Shown here: piece after piece, positions 18,018 through 25,022 of the stretch
Layout of the letters: each line of letters starts with the position of its first letter
How positions within the stretch are numbered: the first letter of the stretch is position 1
DNA from: Paenibacillus rhizosphaerae
Lineage (GTDB): Bacteria > Bacillota > Bacilli > Paenibacillales > Paenibacillaceae
Length of the DNA: 64,000 bases
Assembly: GCF_014192015.1 (NCBI RefSeq)
Contig: NZ_JACHXJ010000002.1
Location: 248,001 to 312,000 of the forward strand
Direction of reading: 5' to 3'
Translations under genes and position numbers: made by a program
Notes under the pieces: generated by a model
The model's input: only the letters and a program-made list of their open reading frames with translations
Told to the model about the DNA's origin: nothing
Databases searched by the model: none

Positions 18018-18064
18018 ATACGGAAGCGGGACGAAACAAAACGGTCCCGTTTTCGTATCTTTTT
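18018..18064 (+). terminator. Terminator of glyQS
   Basis: ATACGGAAGCGGGAC (18018-18032) pairs with GTCCCGTTTTCGTAT (18044-18058), followed by CTTTTTC. It lies 25 bases after the glyS stop. Confidence 0.85.
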
Positions 18065-18069
18065 CATGT

Positions 18070-18157
18070 ATATAGATTGAACTAAAGTTTTTCATTGAAC
18101 TTCCCGTTATAACAGCCAATGCGGCCTATAACGTTCATTCTTTAGTTCGTTCTATGT
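18070..18157. repeat. Long imperfect inverted repeat (about 88 bp)
   Basis: ATAGATTGAACTAAAG (18072-18087) faces CTTTAGTTCGTTCTAT (18140-18155), and CGTTATA (18105-18111) faces TATAACG (18127-18133) inside it. The arms make an extended imperfect hairpin with no T-tail. It is AT-rich compared with its surroundings and might be a miniature transposable element or a structured RNA. Confidence 0.6.
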
Positions 18158-18279
18158 ATGCAAAAGTTTTCCGGCAGCACTGTCAGAAGTTGTAATGTCC
18201 GCCCCGGAAGGATTTTTATAGGACAGGCTCGTATATAATAGTACGGAATACCAAGAATGACAGGTGGGCTCGATCGGCT

Positions 18280-18738
18280 ATGGATGACAGACAAATCGTT
18301 GTGGACGGCGATGCTTGTCCGGTGAAACAGGAGATTGCCGCGGCGGCTAAGGCTTGGGGCATTCCCGTGCTGATGGTCTCTTCGTTCGATCATTTGATCC
18401 AGGCCGGGGAGGGCGTTCGGACCGTTCAGGTGGACCGGAGCGATCAGAGCGCCGATCTGTACATCGCCAATCATATCCGCCGGGGGGACGTTGTGATTAC
18501 CCAGGACTACGGGCTGGCCGCTTTAGCCTTGTCGAAACATTGCTATGTGCTCTCCTTTCGGGGCATGCAGTTTCATAACGAGGACATCGAGTTTATGCTC
18601 GACCGCAGGCACCATCAGGCCAAAGCGCGAAGGAGCGGCAAGCATTCCAAAGGTCCGAAATCGATCACGGCGGAGGATAAAAGAATATTTCAACAGAAAC
18701 TGACAAAACTTTTGCAGGATTTGCAGGAGAACGTATAA
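18280..18738 (+). CDS. yqxD: UPF0178 / DUF188 family protein (YaiI/YqxD)
   Basis: The 152-residue protein belongs to UPF0178 (YaiI/YqxD). Its signature IVVDGDACPVKQEI is at residues 5-18, followed by IANHIRRGDVVITQDYGLAA and a PIN-like acidic arrangement; the tail has RRHHQAKARRSGKHSKGPK. Function is not established, though the fold resembles PIN-type nucleases. It sits immediately upstream of dnaG as in B. subtilis. The start ATG 18280 follows AGGTGGGC. A TATAAT at 18234-18239 may belong to its promoter, but no good -35 box is present. Confidence 0.9.
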   Translation: MDDRQIVVDGDACPVKQEIAAAAKAWGIPVLMVSSFDHLIQAGEGVRTVQVDRSDQSADLYIANHIRRGDVVITQDYGLAALALSKHCYVLSFRGMQFHNEDIEFMLDRRHHQAKARRSGKHSKGPKSITAEDKRIFQQKLTKLLQDLQENV

Positions 18739-18786
18739 CGATAGCGAATTATATTTTACGTGCAAAAAGAGATGAAGGTGGTTATG

Positions 18787-20607
18787 ATGAGTGCCGGACA
18801 TGGAAGCATTCCGGAAAAAGTCATCGACGCGGTGCTGGAACAGCACGATATCGTCGATACGGTAAGCAGGTACGTTCATCTGACCAAGCAGGGGAAATAC
18901 ATGAAAGGCCTCTGCCCGTTTCATTCGGAGAAAACACCGTCTTTCACGGTCACGCCTGAGCGGCAAATCTTTTACTGCTACGGCTGCGGCAAGGGTGGAA
19001 ATGCCATCAAATTCAGGATGGAAATCGAAGGATTATCTTTTCCCGAAGCCGTTAAAGTCATGGCGGAAGAGAGCCACATCGCGGTTCCGGAAGGGCTGGG
19101 GGGACCGGTGCATCAGCCGAATCCCGAGAGAGACCGCCTGCTTCAGGCCTACGAATGGACAGCGAAGTTTTATCACTTTTTACTGAAAAATACGGAGCAT
19201 GGCAAGGCAGCCATGGATTATTTGCGGCAGCGGGGCTTTACCGACAAGATGATCGATTTGTTCCAAATCGGGTATGCTCCGGATACGTGGAATACGCTGG
19301 TCCAGTTTCTGTCCAAGCGCTCCTTTGATCTCGAAGAGATGGAGAAGGGCGGATTGCTCACGAAGCGCAGCGACGGCGGGGATTACTTGGACCGTTTCCG
19401 GGACCGGATCATGTTTCCGATCCACGACCGCAGCGGCAAGGTGATCGCTTTTGCCGGCAGGATCCTTGGCGAAGGGCAGCCGAAGTATTTGAATTCGCCC
19501 GAGAGCAAGCTCTTTAACAAAAGCCGGACGCTGTACAACCTGCATCAGGCCAGACCGTCCATCCGCAAATCGCGGCAGATCGTACTTTTTGAGGGATATG
19601 GGGACGTGATCTCGGCTTGGGAAGCAGGGGTTCAGAACGGCGTAGCCACGATGGGCACATCCTTAACGGAGAATCACGCCTCCCTGATGAAGACGATGGC
19701 GGATGAAGTGCTGGTTTGCTACGACGGAGACCGGGCCGGACAAGCCGCGGCGATAAAGTTGATTCCGCTGCTTGAAACCGTAGGGCTGAACATCAAGATC
19801 GCGGTGCTGAGCGAAGGGCTGGATCCTGACGAATTCATCCGGAAATACGGGGCGGAACGGTTCGTGCGGCAGATTATCGAGGGCGCCGTTTCGACCACAA
19901 AATTTAAGCTTATATATCTGAAAAAAAACCATATACTCCTAGAAGAAGATGGGAAAATCGCCTACATGAAGGAAGTCCTGCCCATCATCGCGGTGCTGCC
20001 TTCTTCCACCGAACGGGAGGTATATTTAAGGGAATTATCTTCAGAATTGCAGCTTTCCTTTGACAGCTTGAAGCAGGATTGCAACGAGATCCGCCAGTCG
20101 ATGCAAAAAAACATGCCGGATGGGGATAATAACGACAAAAGGTGGAATAATGGTAGGCATAAAAAAGGGCATGTTCCCGCCCCGACATTACTGCCGGCTT
20201 ATCATACCGGAGAACGTCGCCTTTTAGCCATGATGCTGCAGGATGCCGAGGCCGCCCGCTACGTGGAAGAACGGCTTGGGGACGCGTTTAACATTGATGA
20301 TCATGCAGCGATTGCTGCTTATCTATATGCCTATTATGCACAGGGCAAATCACCGGATATCAGCCGGTTTATGTCGTCGCTCCACGACGATCGCCTCGAG
20401 AAAACCGTCAGCTCCATCTCCATGATGGATATGCCGCGGGAGTGGAGCGTGCAAGAGCTGGATGATTGCATTCGGGAGGTACAAAAAGTCCCGCAAAAAC
20501 GGAAAATAGAGCAGAAGAAAGAAGAAATGATATCTGCCGAACGGTCCGGAGACTTTTTGCGTGCTGCACAAATTGCAAGTGAGATTATAGCCCTAGAGAG
20601 ACAGTAA
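18787..20607 (+). CDS. dnaG: DNA primase
   Basis: DnaG makes RNA primers at the replication fork. The product of about 606 residues has the zinc ribbon (CPFHSEKTPSFTV then YCYGCGKGGN, residues 39-66), the TOPRIM core with LFEGYGDVISAW and VLVCYDGDRAGQAA, and a C-terminal helicase-binding domain after about residue 440. I start at ATG 18787, five bases after AAGGTGG; an ATG directly before it (18784) and a GTG at 18760 are alternatives. dnaG and sigA form the conserved macromolecular synthesis operon with yqxD. Confidence 0.95.
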   Translation: MSAGHGSIPEKVIDAVLEQHDIVDTVSRYVHLTKQGKYMKGLCPFHSEKTPSFTVTPERQIFYCYGCGKGGNAIKFRMEIEGLSFPEAVKVMAEESHIAVPEGLGGPVHQPNPERDRLLQAYEWTAKFYHFLLKNTEHGKAAMDYLRQRGFTDKMIDLFQIGYAPDTWNTLVQFLSKRSFDLEEMEKGGLLTKRSDGGDYLDRFRDRIMFPIHDRSGKVIAFAGRILGEGQPKYLNSPESKLFNKSRTLYNLHQARPSIRKSRQIVLFEGYGDVISAWEAGVQNGVATMGTSLTENHASLMKTMADEVLVCYDGDRAGQAAAIKLIPLLETVGLNIKIAVLSEGLDPDEFIRKYGAERFVRQIIEGAVSTTKFKLIYLKKNHILLEEDGKIAYMKEVLPIIAVLPSSTEREVYLRELSSELQLSFDSLKQDCNEIRQSMQKNMPDGDNNDKRWNNGRHKKGHVPAPTLLPAYHTGERRLLAMMLQDAEAARYVEERLGDAFNIDDHAAIAAYLYAYYAQGKSPDISRFMSSLHDDRLEKTVSSISMMDMPREWSVQELDDCIREVQKVPQKRKIEQKKEEMISAERSGDFLRAAQIASEIIALERQ

Positions 20608-20648
20608 TCGTTGGCTTCGATGGTTTCTAGGGAGGAGGGAGTCGAAAT

Positions 20649-21782
20649 ATGGCGAATGATCAGCATACTGAACTAGAGACAGAATTTACGCTTGATCAGG
20701 TGAAGGATCAGCTGATTGAGCAGGGTAAAAAGAGATCGTCACTGAATTACAAAGATATTATGGAAAAACTATCGCCGTTCGACCAAGACCCTGAACAGAT
20801 GGATGAGTTTTATGAGCATCTGAACGATTTGGGTATTGAAGTGGTCAATGAGAATGATGAGGAAGTCGGCAATATGCGTCAAGGCGACGACCCTGAAGGA
20901 AACGACAATGACGACTTTAACTTTGACGATGACCTGTCTTTGCCGCCGGGCATTAAGATCAACGATCCCGTACGGATGTATCTCAAGGAAATCGGCCGGG
21001 TGCCTCTCTTGTCCGCTGACGATGAGGTGGAGCTGGCTAAGCGGATTATGAACGGGGACGAGGAAGCGAAGCGGCGGCTGGCCGAAGCGAACCTGCGTCT
21101 CGTTGTCAGTATCGCCAAACGCTACGTCGGGCGCGGCATGCTCTTCCTTGATTTGATTCAGGAAGGCAACATGGGCCTGATCAAGGCGGTTGAGAAATTT
21201 GACCATAACAAAGGGTTTAAATTCAGTACGTATGCCACTTGGTGGATTCGTCAGGCCATTACGCGCGCGATCGCGGACCAAGCGAGAACGATCCGGATTC
21301 CGGTTCATATGGTGGAAACGATCAACAAGCTGATTCGGGTATCCCGTCAGCTGCTGCAGGAATTGGGGCGCGAACCAACGCCGGAGGAAATCGCGGCCGA
21401 GATGGAACTCAGTGTGGAGAAGGTCCGGGAAATCATGAAGATTGCCCAAGAGCCGGTGTCGCTTGAGACGCCAATCGGGGAAGAGGATGATTCCCACCTG
21501 GGAGATTTTATCGAGGATCAGGAAGCTCTGGCTCCTGCCGATGCGGCAGCCTACGAGCTGCTGAAGGAACAGCTGGAAGACGTGCTCGATACGCTGACTG
21601 AACGCGAGGAGAATGTGCTCCGGCTTCGTTTCGGTCTGGATGACGGCCGGACCCGTACGCTTGAGGAAGTGGGCAAAGTGTTTGGCGTTACCCGTGAACG
21701 GATTCGCCAAATCGAAGCCAAAGCGCTCCGGAAGCTCCGGCATCCTAGCCGAAGCAAACGGCTTAAGGATTTTCTCGAATAA
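20649..21782 (+). CDS. sigA: RNA polymerase primary sigma factor SigA
   Basis: The 377-residue housekeeping sigma factor. Visible regions: an acidic N-terminal part (residues 75-100), region 1.2 ([19 protein letters not shown]), region 2 with [18 protein letters not shown] and [17 protein letters not shown], region 3 ([10 protein letters not shown]), and region 4.2 with [19 protein letters not shown], the helix-turn-helix that reads -35 boxes. Length matches B. subtilis SigA (371). The ATG follows a strong GGGAGGAGGGAG. A terminator closes the dnaG-sigA operon. Confidence 0.98.
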   Translation: MANDQHTELETEFTLDQVKDQLIEQGKKRSSLNYKDIMEKLSPFDQDPEQMDEFYEHLNDLGIEVVNENDEEVGNMRQGDDPEGNDNDDFNFDDDLSLPPGIKINDPVRMYLKEIGRVPLLSADDEVELAKRIMNGDEEAKRRLAEANLRLVVSIAKRYVGRGMLFLDLIQEGNMGLIKAVEKFDHNKGFKFSTYATWWIRQAITRAIADQARTIRIPVHMVETINKLIRVSRQLLQELGREPTPEEIAAEMELSVEKVREIMKIAQEPVSLETPIGEEDDSHLGDFIEDQEALAPADAAAYELLKEQLEDVLDTLTEREENVLRLRFGLDDGRTRTLEEVGKVFGVTRERIRQIEAKALRKLRHPSRSKRLKDFLE

Positions 21783-21795
21783 GCGAAACCAACGT

Positions 21796-21835
21796 GGACC
21801 TTCTGCGGCGTGCCGCCAGTAAGGTCCTTTTTTTT
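21796..21835 (+). terminator. Terminator of dnaG-sigA
   Basis: GGACCTT (21796-21802) pairs with AAGGTCC (21821-21827), enclosing a CTGCGGCGTGCCGCCAG stem, and eight T follow. Confidence 0.88.
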
Positions 21836-22146
21836 GATATAAGATAGTGGCCTTGGTGGCTGGGCTTCTTTATATCGCAATATCGCAGCGGACGGGCTAT
21901 GTATTTCTGAGGCTTCGGCTGACAGCCTGCCTGTAAGTTCTGTTTTCTTTTAGAATTATTTCCTTAATTTGTTTTTATTTTAGCGCTTTTAACGAGCCAA
22001 TGCAAATGATCTGGACATTTACCCAAAGATTGGAATTGTGTGTTCCAGAGGTCCGGTCCCTGCTTCTGCTGCTGCCGATTTGCAGAAAGGACCTGCCGTT
22101 TGGTAGGGTATAGGAAGGAAAAATAACTGATGGTGACGGTGGACAT
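21836..22146. other. Non-coding stretch between sigA and trmK
   Basis: About 310 bases hold no gene I can support. A hairpin is formed by AGGTCC (22049-22054) with GGACCT (22089-22094), and TTCTGC (22064-22069) with GCAGAA (22082-22087). In B. subtilis the cytochrome gene cccA lies here; no trace of it is visible. A promoter for trmK is presumably present but I cannot place it. Confidence 0.5.
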
Positions 22147-22923
22147 ATGAAATTATCAAGAAGATTACAGCTCATTATGGAGCAGATTCCCCATGGAAGC
22201 CGCCTCGCGGATATTGGCTCAGACCACGCGCTTCTGCCGGTAGCAGCCGTTGAGGCGGGGAGAGCGGTAAAGGCCGTGGCGGGGGAAGTCAATCAAGGCC
22301 CCCTTCAAGCGGCGGCCAGGCAGGTAGCGGAAGCTGGATGGGGTGATGACATTTCGGTCCGGCTCGGAGACGGTCTGGCGGTCATTTCTCCGGGGGAAGT
22401 GGATGTCATTACAATCGCCGGAATGGGCGGAAGCCTGATTGCGAGCATTTTGAACGAGGGGCAGGACAAGCTGCCCGGGGTGAAGCAGCTCATCCTGCAG
22501 CCGAACGTTGGCGAAGATTTGCTGCGCCGGTGGCTGCTCGATCATGACTGGGTGCTGGTGTCCGAGCTGATTATCGAGGAAGACGGTAAAATGTATGAGA
22601 TTTTGACGGCTGTACCGGAGCATTCATCGCCCGTCCGGCCGAATGAGGAATTGTATCGGGAGCGCGTATGGAAGGCCGGGGAAGCCGGCGACGACGTAAT
22701 CCTTTCGACGGATCTGCTGATCCGCATGGGACCTTGGCTGCTTGAGCATCCAAATGAAGTGCTTGTAGCCAAATGGCAGGGCGAACTGGCGAAGATGGAA
22801 GGCATTCTGAAGTCCGTATCGTCATCCAAGCTGGCTTCCGCCGAATCCAAGGCCAGAGAACTGACTGAAGAAATGAAACAAATCAGGGAGGTGCTTGCAT
22901 GTTTGCAAAAGGACAAACGGTAA
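22147..22923 (+). CDS. trmK: tRNA (adenine(22)-N1)-methyltransferase
   Basis: TrmK (YqfN) methylates A22 in some tRNAs with S-adenosylmethionine. The 258-residue protein has the Rossmann motif ADIGSDHALLPVAAVE near residues 20-35, GLAVISPGEVDVITIAGMGG and the LQPNVGEDLLRRWL region. The C-terminal part (about 200-255) is a coiled coil typical of the family. Its 3' end overlaps the next gene by 25 bp. The trmK-nif3 pair after sigA is conserved. Confidence 0.92.
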   Translation: MKLSRRLQLIMEQIPHGSRLADIGSDHALLPVAAVEAGRAVKAVAGEVNQGPLQAAARQVAEAGWGDDISVRLGDGLAVISPGEVDVITIAGMGGSLIASILNEGQDKLPGVKQLILQPNVGEDLLRRWLLDHDWVLVSELIIEEDGKMYEILTAVPEHSSPVRPNEELYRERVWKAGEAGDDVILSTDLLIRMGPWLLEHPNEVLVAKWQGELAKMEGILKSVSSSKLASAESKARELTEEMKQIREVLACLQKDKR

Positions 22924-24014
22924 TTCAATATATGGAGCAGCTCGCCCCCAAGCACTTGGCGGTACCGGACGACCGGATCGGGCTGCAGCTGGGCAGCCTC
23001 CAGAAGGAGATCCGGAGCGTACTGGTAGCGCTGGACGTCAATGACGAGGTGGTCGAGGAGGCTATCGCGATGGGCGCGGACTTGATCGTGGCGCATCACG
23101 CCATCATTTTCCGTCCGCTCAAGCAGCTTCAGACCGACACCCCAATGGGGAAGATCTATGAGAAGTTGATCAAGCATGATATCGCCGTCTACATCAGCCA
23201 TACCAATCTTGATATTGCCGAGGGGGGCATGAACGACTGGATGGCTGAGGCGCTTGGCATTGCAGACGGCGTACCGCTGGATGAGGTGCATGCCGAGAAG
23301 CTGTTCAAGCTGGTCGTGTTTGTTCCGGCCAACCATGCGGATAAGGTACGGACTGCCATGCTGGATGCAGGAGCGGGTGCCATCGGGAATTACAGCCACT
23401 GCAGCTTTAACGTGCAGGGCACGGGCACCTTTTTGCCGCAGGAAGGAACGGAACCTTATATCGGCAAGCCCGGGAAGCTGGAACAGGTGGAGGAGGTCCG
23501 GATCGAGACGATCGTCCCTCAAGGGATCCGGAACAAGGTCGTTCAGGCGATGATCAAGGCGCATCCGTATGAAGAGGTGGCTTACGATCTGTATCCGGTT
23601 GACCTAAAAGGGCGCAGTTACGGGCTTGGCCGGGTAGGCAAGCTTCGGGAGCCGGTGACGCTGGCCCAATTCGTCGACGTGGTCAAGGAGAAGCTCGATG
23701 TGCCGCATGTCCGGGTCGTTGGCGACCTAAACCGCAAGATCGGTAAGGCCGCCGTTCTTGGCGGGTCTGGCAGCCGCTACGTGAATTCCGCGATATTCCG
23801 CGGGGCTGACGTGCTCGTGACTGGAGACATCGATTATCATACCGCACAGGATGCCCTGATGGCCGGGATTGCCCTGATCGATCCGGGGCATAATGCCGAG
23901 AAAATCATGAAGGCCAAAACGGCTGAATGGCTGCAGGCCAAGCTGTCGGACAGCCGCTATGACACGAAAGTCACCGCGTCCCAAATCAACACCGAGCCGT
24001 TTCGTTTTATGTAA
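22899..24014 (+). CDS. yqfO: Nif3-like dinuclear metal centre protein (YqfO)
   Basis: The 371-residue protein is of the Nif3/YqfO family with a CutA/PII-like domain inserted in the middle (about residues 130-230), the long form usual in Bacillales. Metal-site histidines lie in LIVAHHAIIFRPLK near 70 and in the C-terminal TGDIDYHTAQDAL and DPGHNAEK. Proposed roles include GTP cyclohydrolase-related activity, but function is unsettled. It starts at ATG 22899 inside trmK, after GGGAGGTG, so the two are co-translated. rnpB follows. Confidence 0.9.
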   Translation: MFAKGQTVIQYMEQLAPKHLAVPDDRIGLQLGSLQKEIRSVLVALDVNDEVVEEAIAMGADLIVAHHAIIFRPLKQLQTDTPMGKIYEKLIKHDIAVYISHTNLDIAEGGMNDWMAEALGIADGVPLDEVHAEKLFKLVVFVPANHADKVRTAMLDAGAGAIGNYSHCSFNVQGTGTFLPQEGTEPYIGKPGKLEQVEEVRIETIVPQGIRNKVVQAMIKAHPYEEVAYDLYPVDLKGRSYGLGRVGKLREPVTLAQFVDVVKEKLDVPHVRVVGDLNRKIGKAAVLGGSGSRYVNSAIFRGADVLVTGDIDYHTAQDALMAGIALIDPGHNAEKIMKAKTAEWLQAKLSDSRYDTKVTASQINTEPFRFM

Positions 24015-24052
24015 GAAAAGGTAATCTTCGTTAAATTTATAGGAAATTGCCA

Positions 24053-24081
24053 TTGTGTCCGGCTGCAATTCCTAGTATAAT
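24053..24081 (+). promoter_or_regulatory. Promoter of rnpB
   Basis: TATAAT (24076-24081) is preceded by TTGTGT (24053-24058) with a 17-bp spacer. Transcription would begin about 24088, just before the P1 helix of the RNA. Confidence 0.65.
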
Positions 24082-24093
24082 ATTTTTTGTTGT

Positions 24094-24508
24094 CCGGAAA
24101 GTTTAACAGACAATCGCTGGCGGCGCGTAAGGCGCCGCGAGAGGAAAGTCCGGGCTCCATAGGGCAGGGTGCTGGATAACGTCCAGTCAGCGCGAGTTGA
24201 AGGATAGTGCCACAGAAATGGACCGCCGATGGCTGCTGAATGCAGCGGCACAGGCAAGGATGGAACCGAGGTGTAAGAGACCCCGAGGAGCGTTGGTGAC
24301 TTCGTTCCTGGTAAACCCCACCTGGAGCAAGACCTAATGGAACGCAGCTTCCTCGAGAAGCAGCCTTTGCCCGAGGCGCGTTCGGGTTGGTCGCTGGAGC
24401 CAATCAGTAATGATTGGCCTAGATAGATGATTGTCGCTTATCCGTGGGAGGGTAGTTCCCGAATGCACCACGACGAGCACAGAACCCGGCTTACGTAAAA
24501 CTTTCCAA
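24094..24508 (+). ncRNA. rnpB: RNase P RNA, type A-like
   Basis: This is the catalytic RNA of RNase P, which removes tRNA 5' leaders. The ends pair as P1 (GGAAAGTTT 24096-24104 with AAACTTTCC 24498-24506). Conserved blocks seen: GAGGAAAGTCCGGGCTCC, CATAGGGCAGGGTGC, GTGCCACAGAAATGGACCGC, CCTGGTAAACCCCACCTGG, CCTAGATAGATGATTGTCGC and ACAGAACCCGGCTTACG. These follow the E. coli (type A) sequence and order much more closely than the B. subtilis (type B) RNA. An extra helix, CGTGG pairing with CCACG near 24442-24471, looks like P19. End points are set from P1 and are approximate by a few bases. Confidence 0.95.
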
Positions 24509-24540
24509 ACTGCCAACAGTTCTTATTAGGATGACGTAAT

Positions 24541-24580
24541 CAAGGCGGTATCCCGTAATTTTACGGGATACCGCCTTTTT
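24541..24580 (+). terminator. Terminator of rnpB
   Basis: AAGGCGGTATCCCGTAA pairs with TTACGGGATACCGCCTT in a nearly perfect long stem followed by TTTTT. Confidence 0.9.
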
Positions 24581-24704
24581 GCCGTCTGTAGCCCGGGTCA
24601 AGCCTGTTTTAGACGGATACCATTTAGCTAAGGACAAACGTACAATCCCGATTGGGATCTCCATAATAGACTATATTAAATTTATGAAGGGAGATGCTTA
24701 TCGA

Positions 24705-24959
24705 ATGAGCCACTGCTTTAATTGTCCTCCTGCAGATCCGGTTTATACCGATCCGACTGTGGTTTATCAAGATTACTACTATCCGCAGGTCGTTCCGATT
24801 GTCCACACGGTTGAAATCGTAAAAAGACATCACTGTGTCCCCGTTCCTAAACACTGCTATAACTATGTCGTTCGCGACGAAAACATTGTAGGTACGGTTT
24901 CCGCGTACAGAGGTTCGAGACGCGCAGCCCGCAAGTCGAGAGCAAAACGTACACGGTAA
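24705..24959 (+). CDS. Small Cys/His/Tyr-rich protein, CotD-like spore coat candidate
   Basis: An 84-residue protein MSHCFNCPPADP, then Tyr-rich QDYYYPQVVPIVH, a HHCVPVPKHCYNY segment, and a strongly basic tail (RRAARKSRAKRTR). The P-IVH plus H-H-C-P-P-K-H pattern recalls inner spore-coat CotD-type proteins; this is my impression and not certain. I start at ATG 24705, 12 bases after AAGGGAG; an ATG at 24684 is an alternative adding seven residues. A bidirectional terminator follows. Its promoter is not clear; a sporulation sigma factor would fit. Confidence 0.65.
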   Translation: MSHCFNCPPADPVYTDPTVVYQDYYYPQVVPIVHTVEIVKRHHCVPVPKHCYNYVVRDENIVGTVSAYRGSRRAARKSRAKRTR

Positions 24960-24970
24960 CTCGTTCGCTA

Positions 24971-25014
24971 AAAAAGGCAACCCGCCACTTTCAGGGGCGG
25001 ATTGCCTTTTCTTT
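24971..25014. terminator. Bidirectional terminator
   Basis: AAAAAAGGCAA-CCCGCC pairs with GGGCGG-ATTGCCTTTT. It ends the small coat-like gene (plus) and the S8 protease gene (minus), whose stop codons face each other across it. Confidence 0.8.
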
Positions 25015-25022
25015 GATGAAAT

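Noticed and set aside
15971..18067. A 698-codon open frame on the minus strand opposite glyS
   Set aside because: It is antisense to a full-length, well-conserved synthetase gene, has no ribosome site and shows low-complexity His/Arg/Asp-rich sequence typical of the reverse frame of G+C-rich codons.
22899..22923. 25-bp overlap of trmK and the nif3 gene as a possible frameshift or sequencing error
   Set aside because: Both proteins are full length with family-typical ends and the nif3 start has a good ribosome site; this is ordinary translational overlap.
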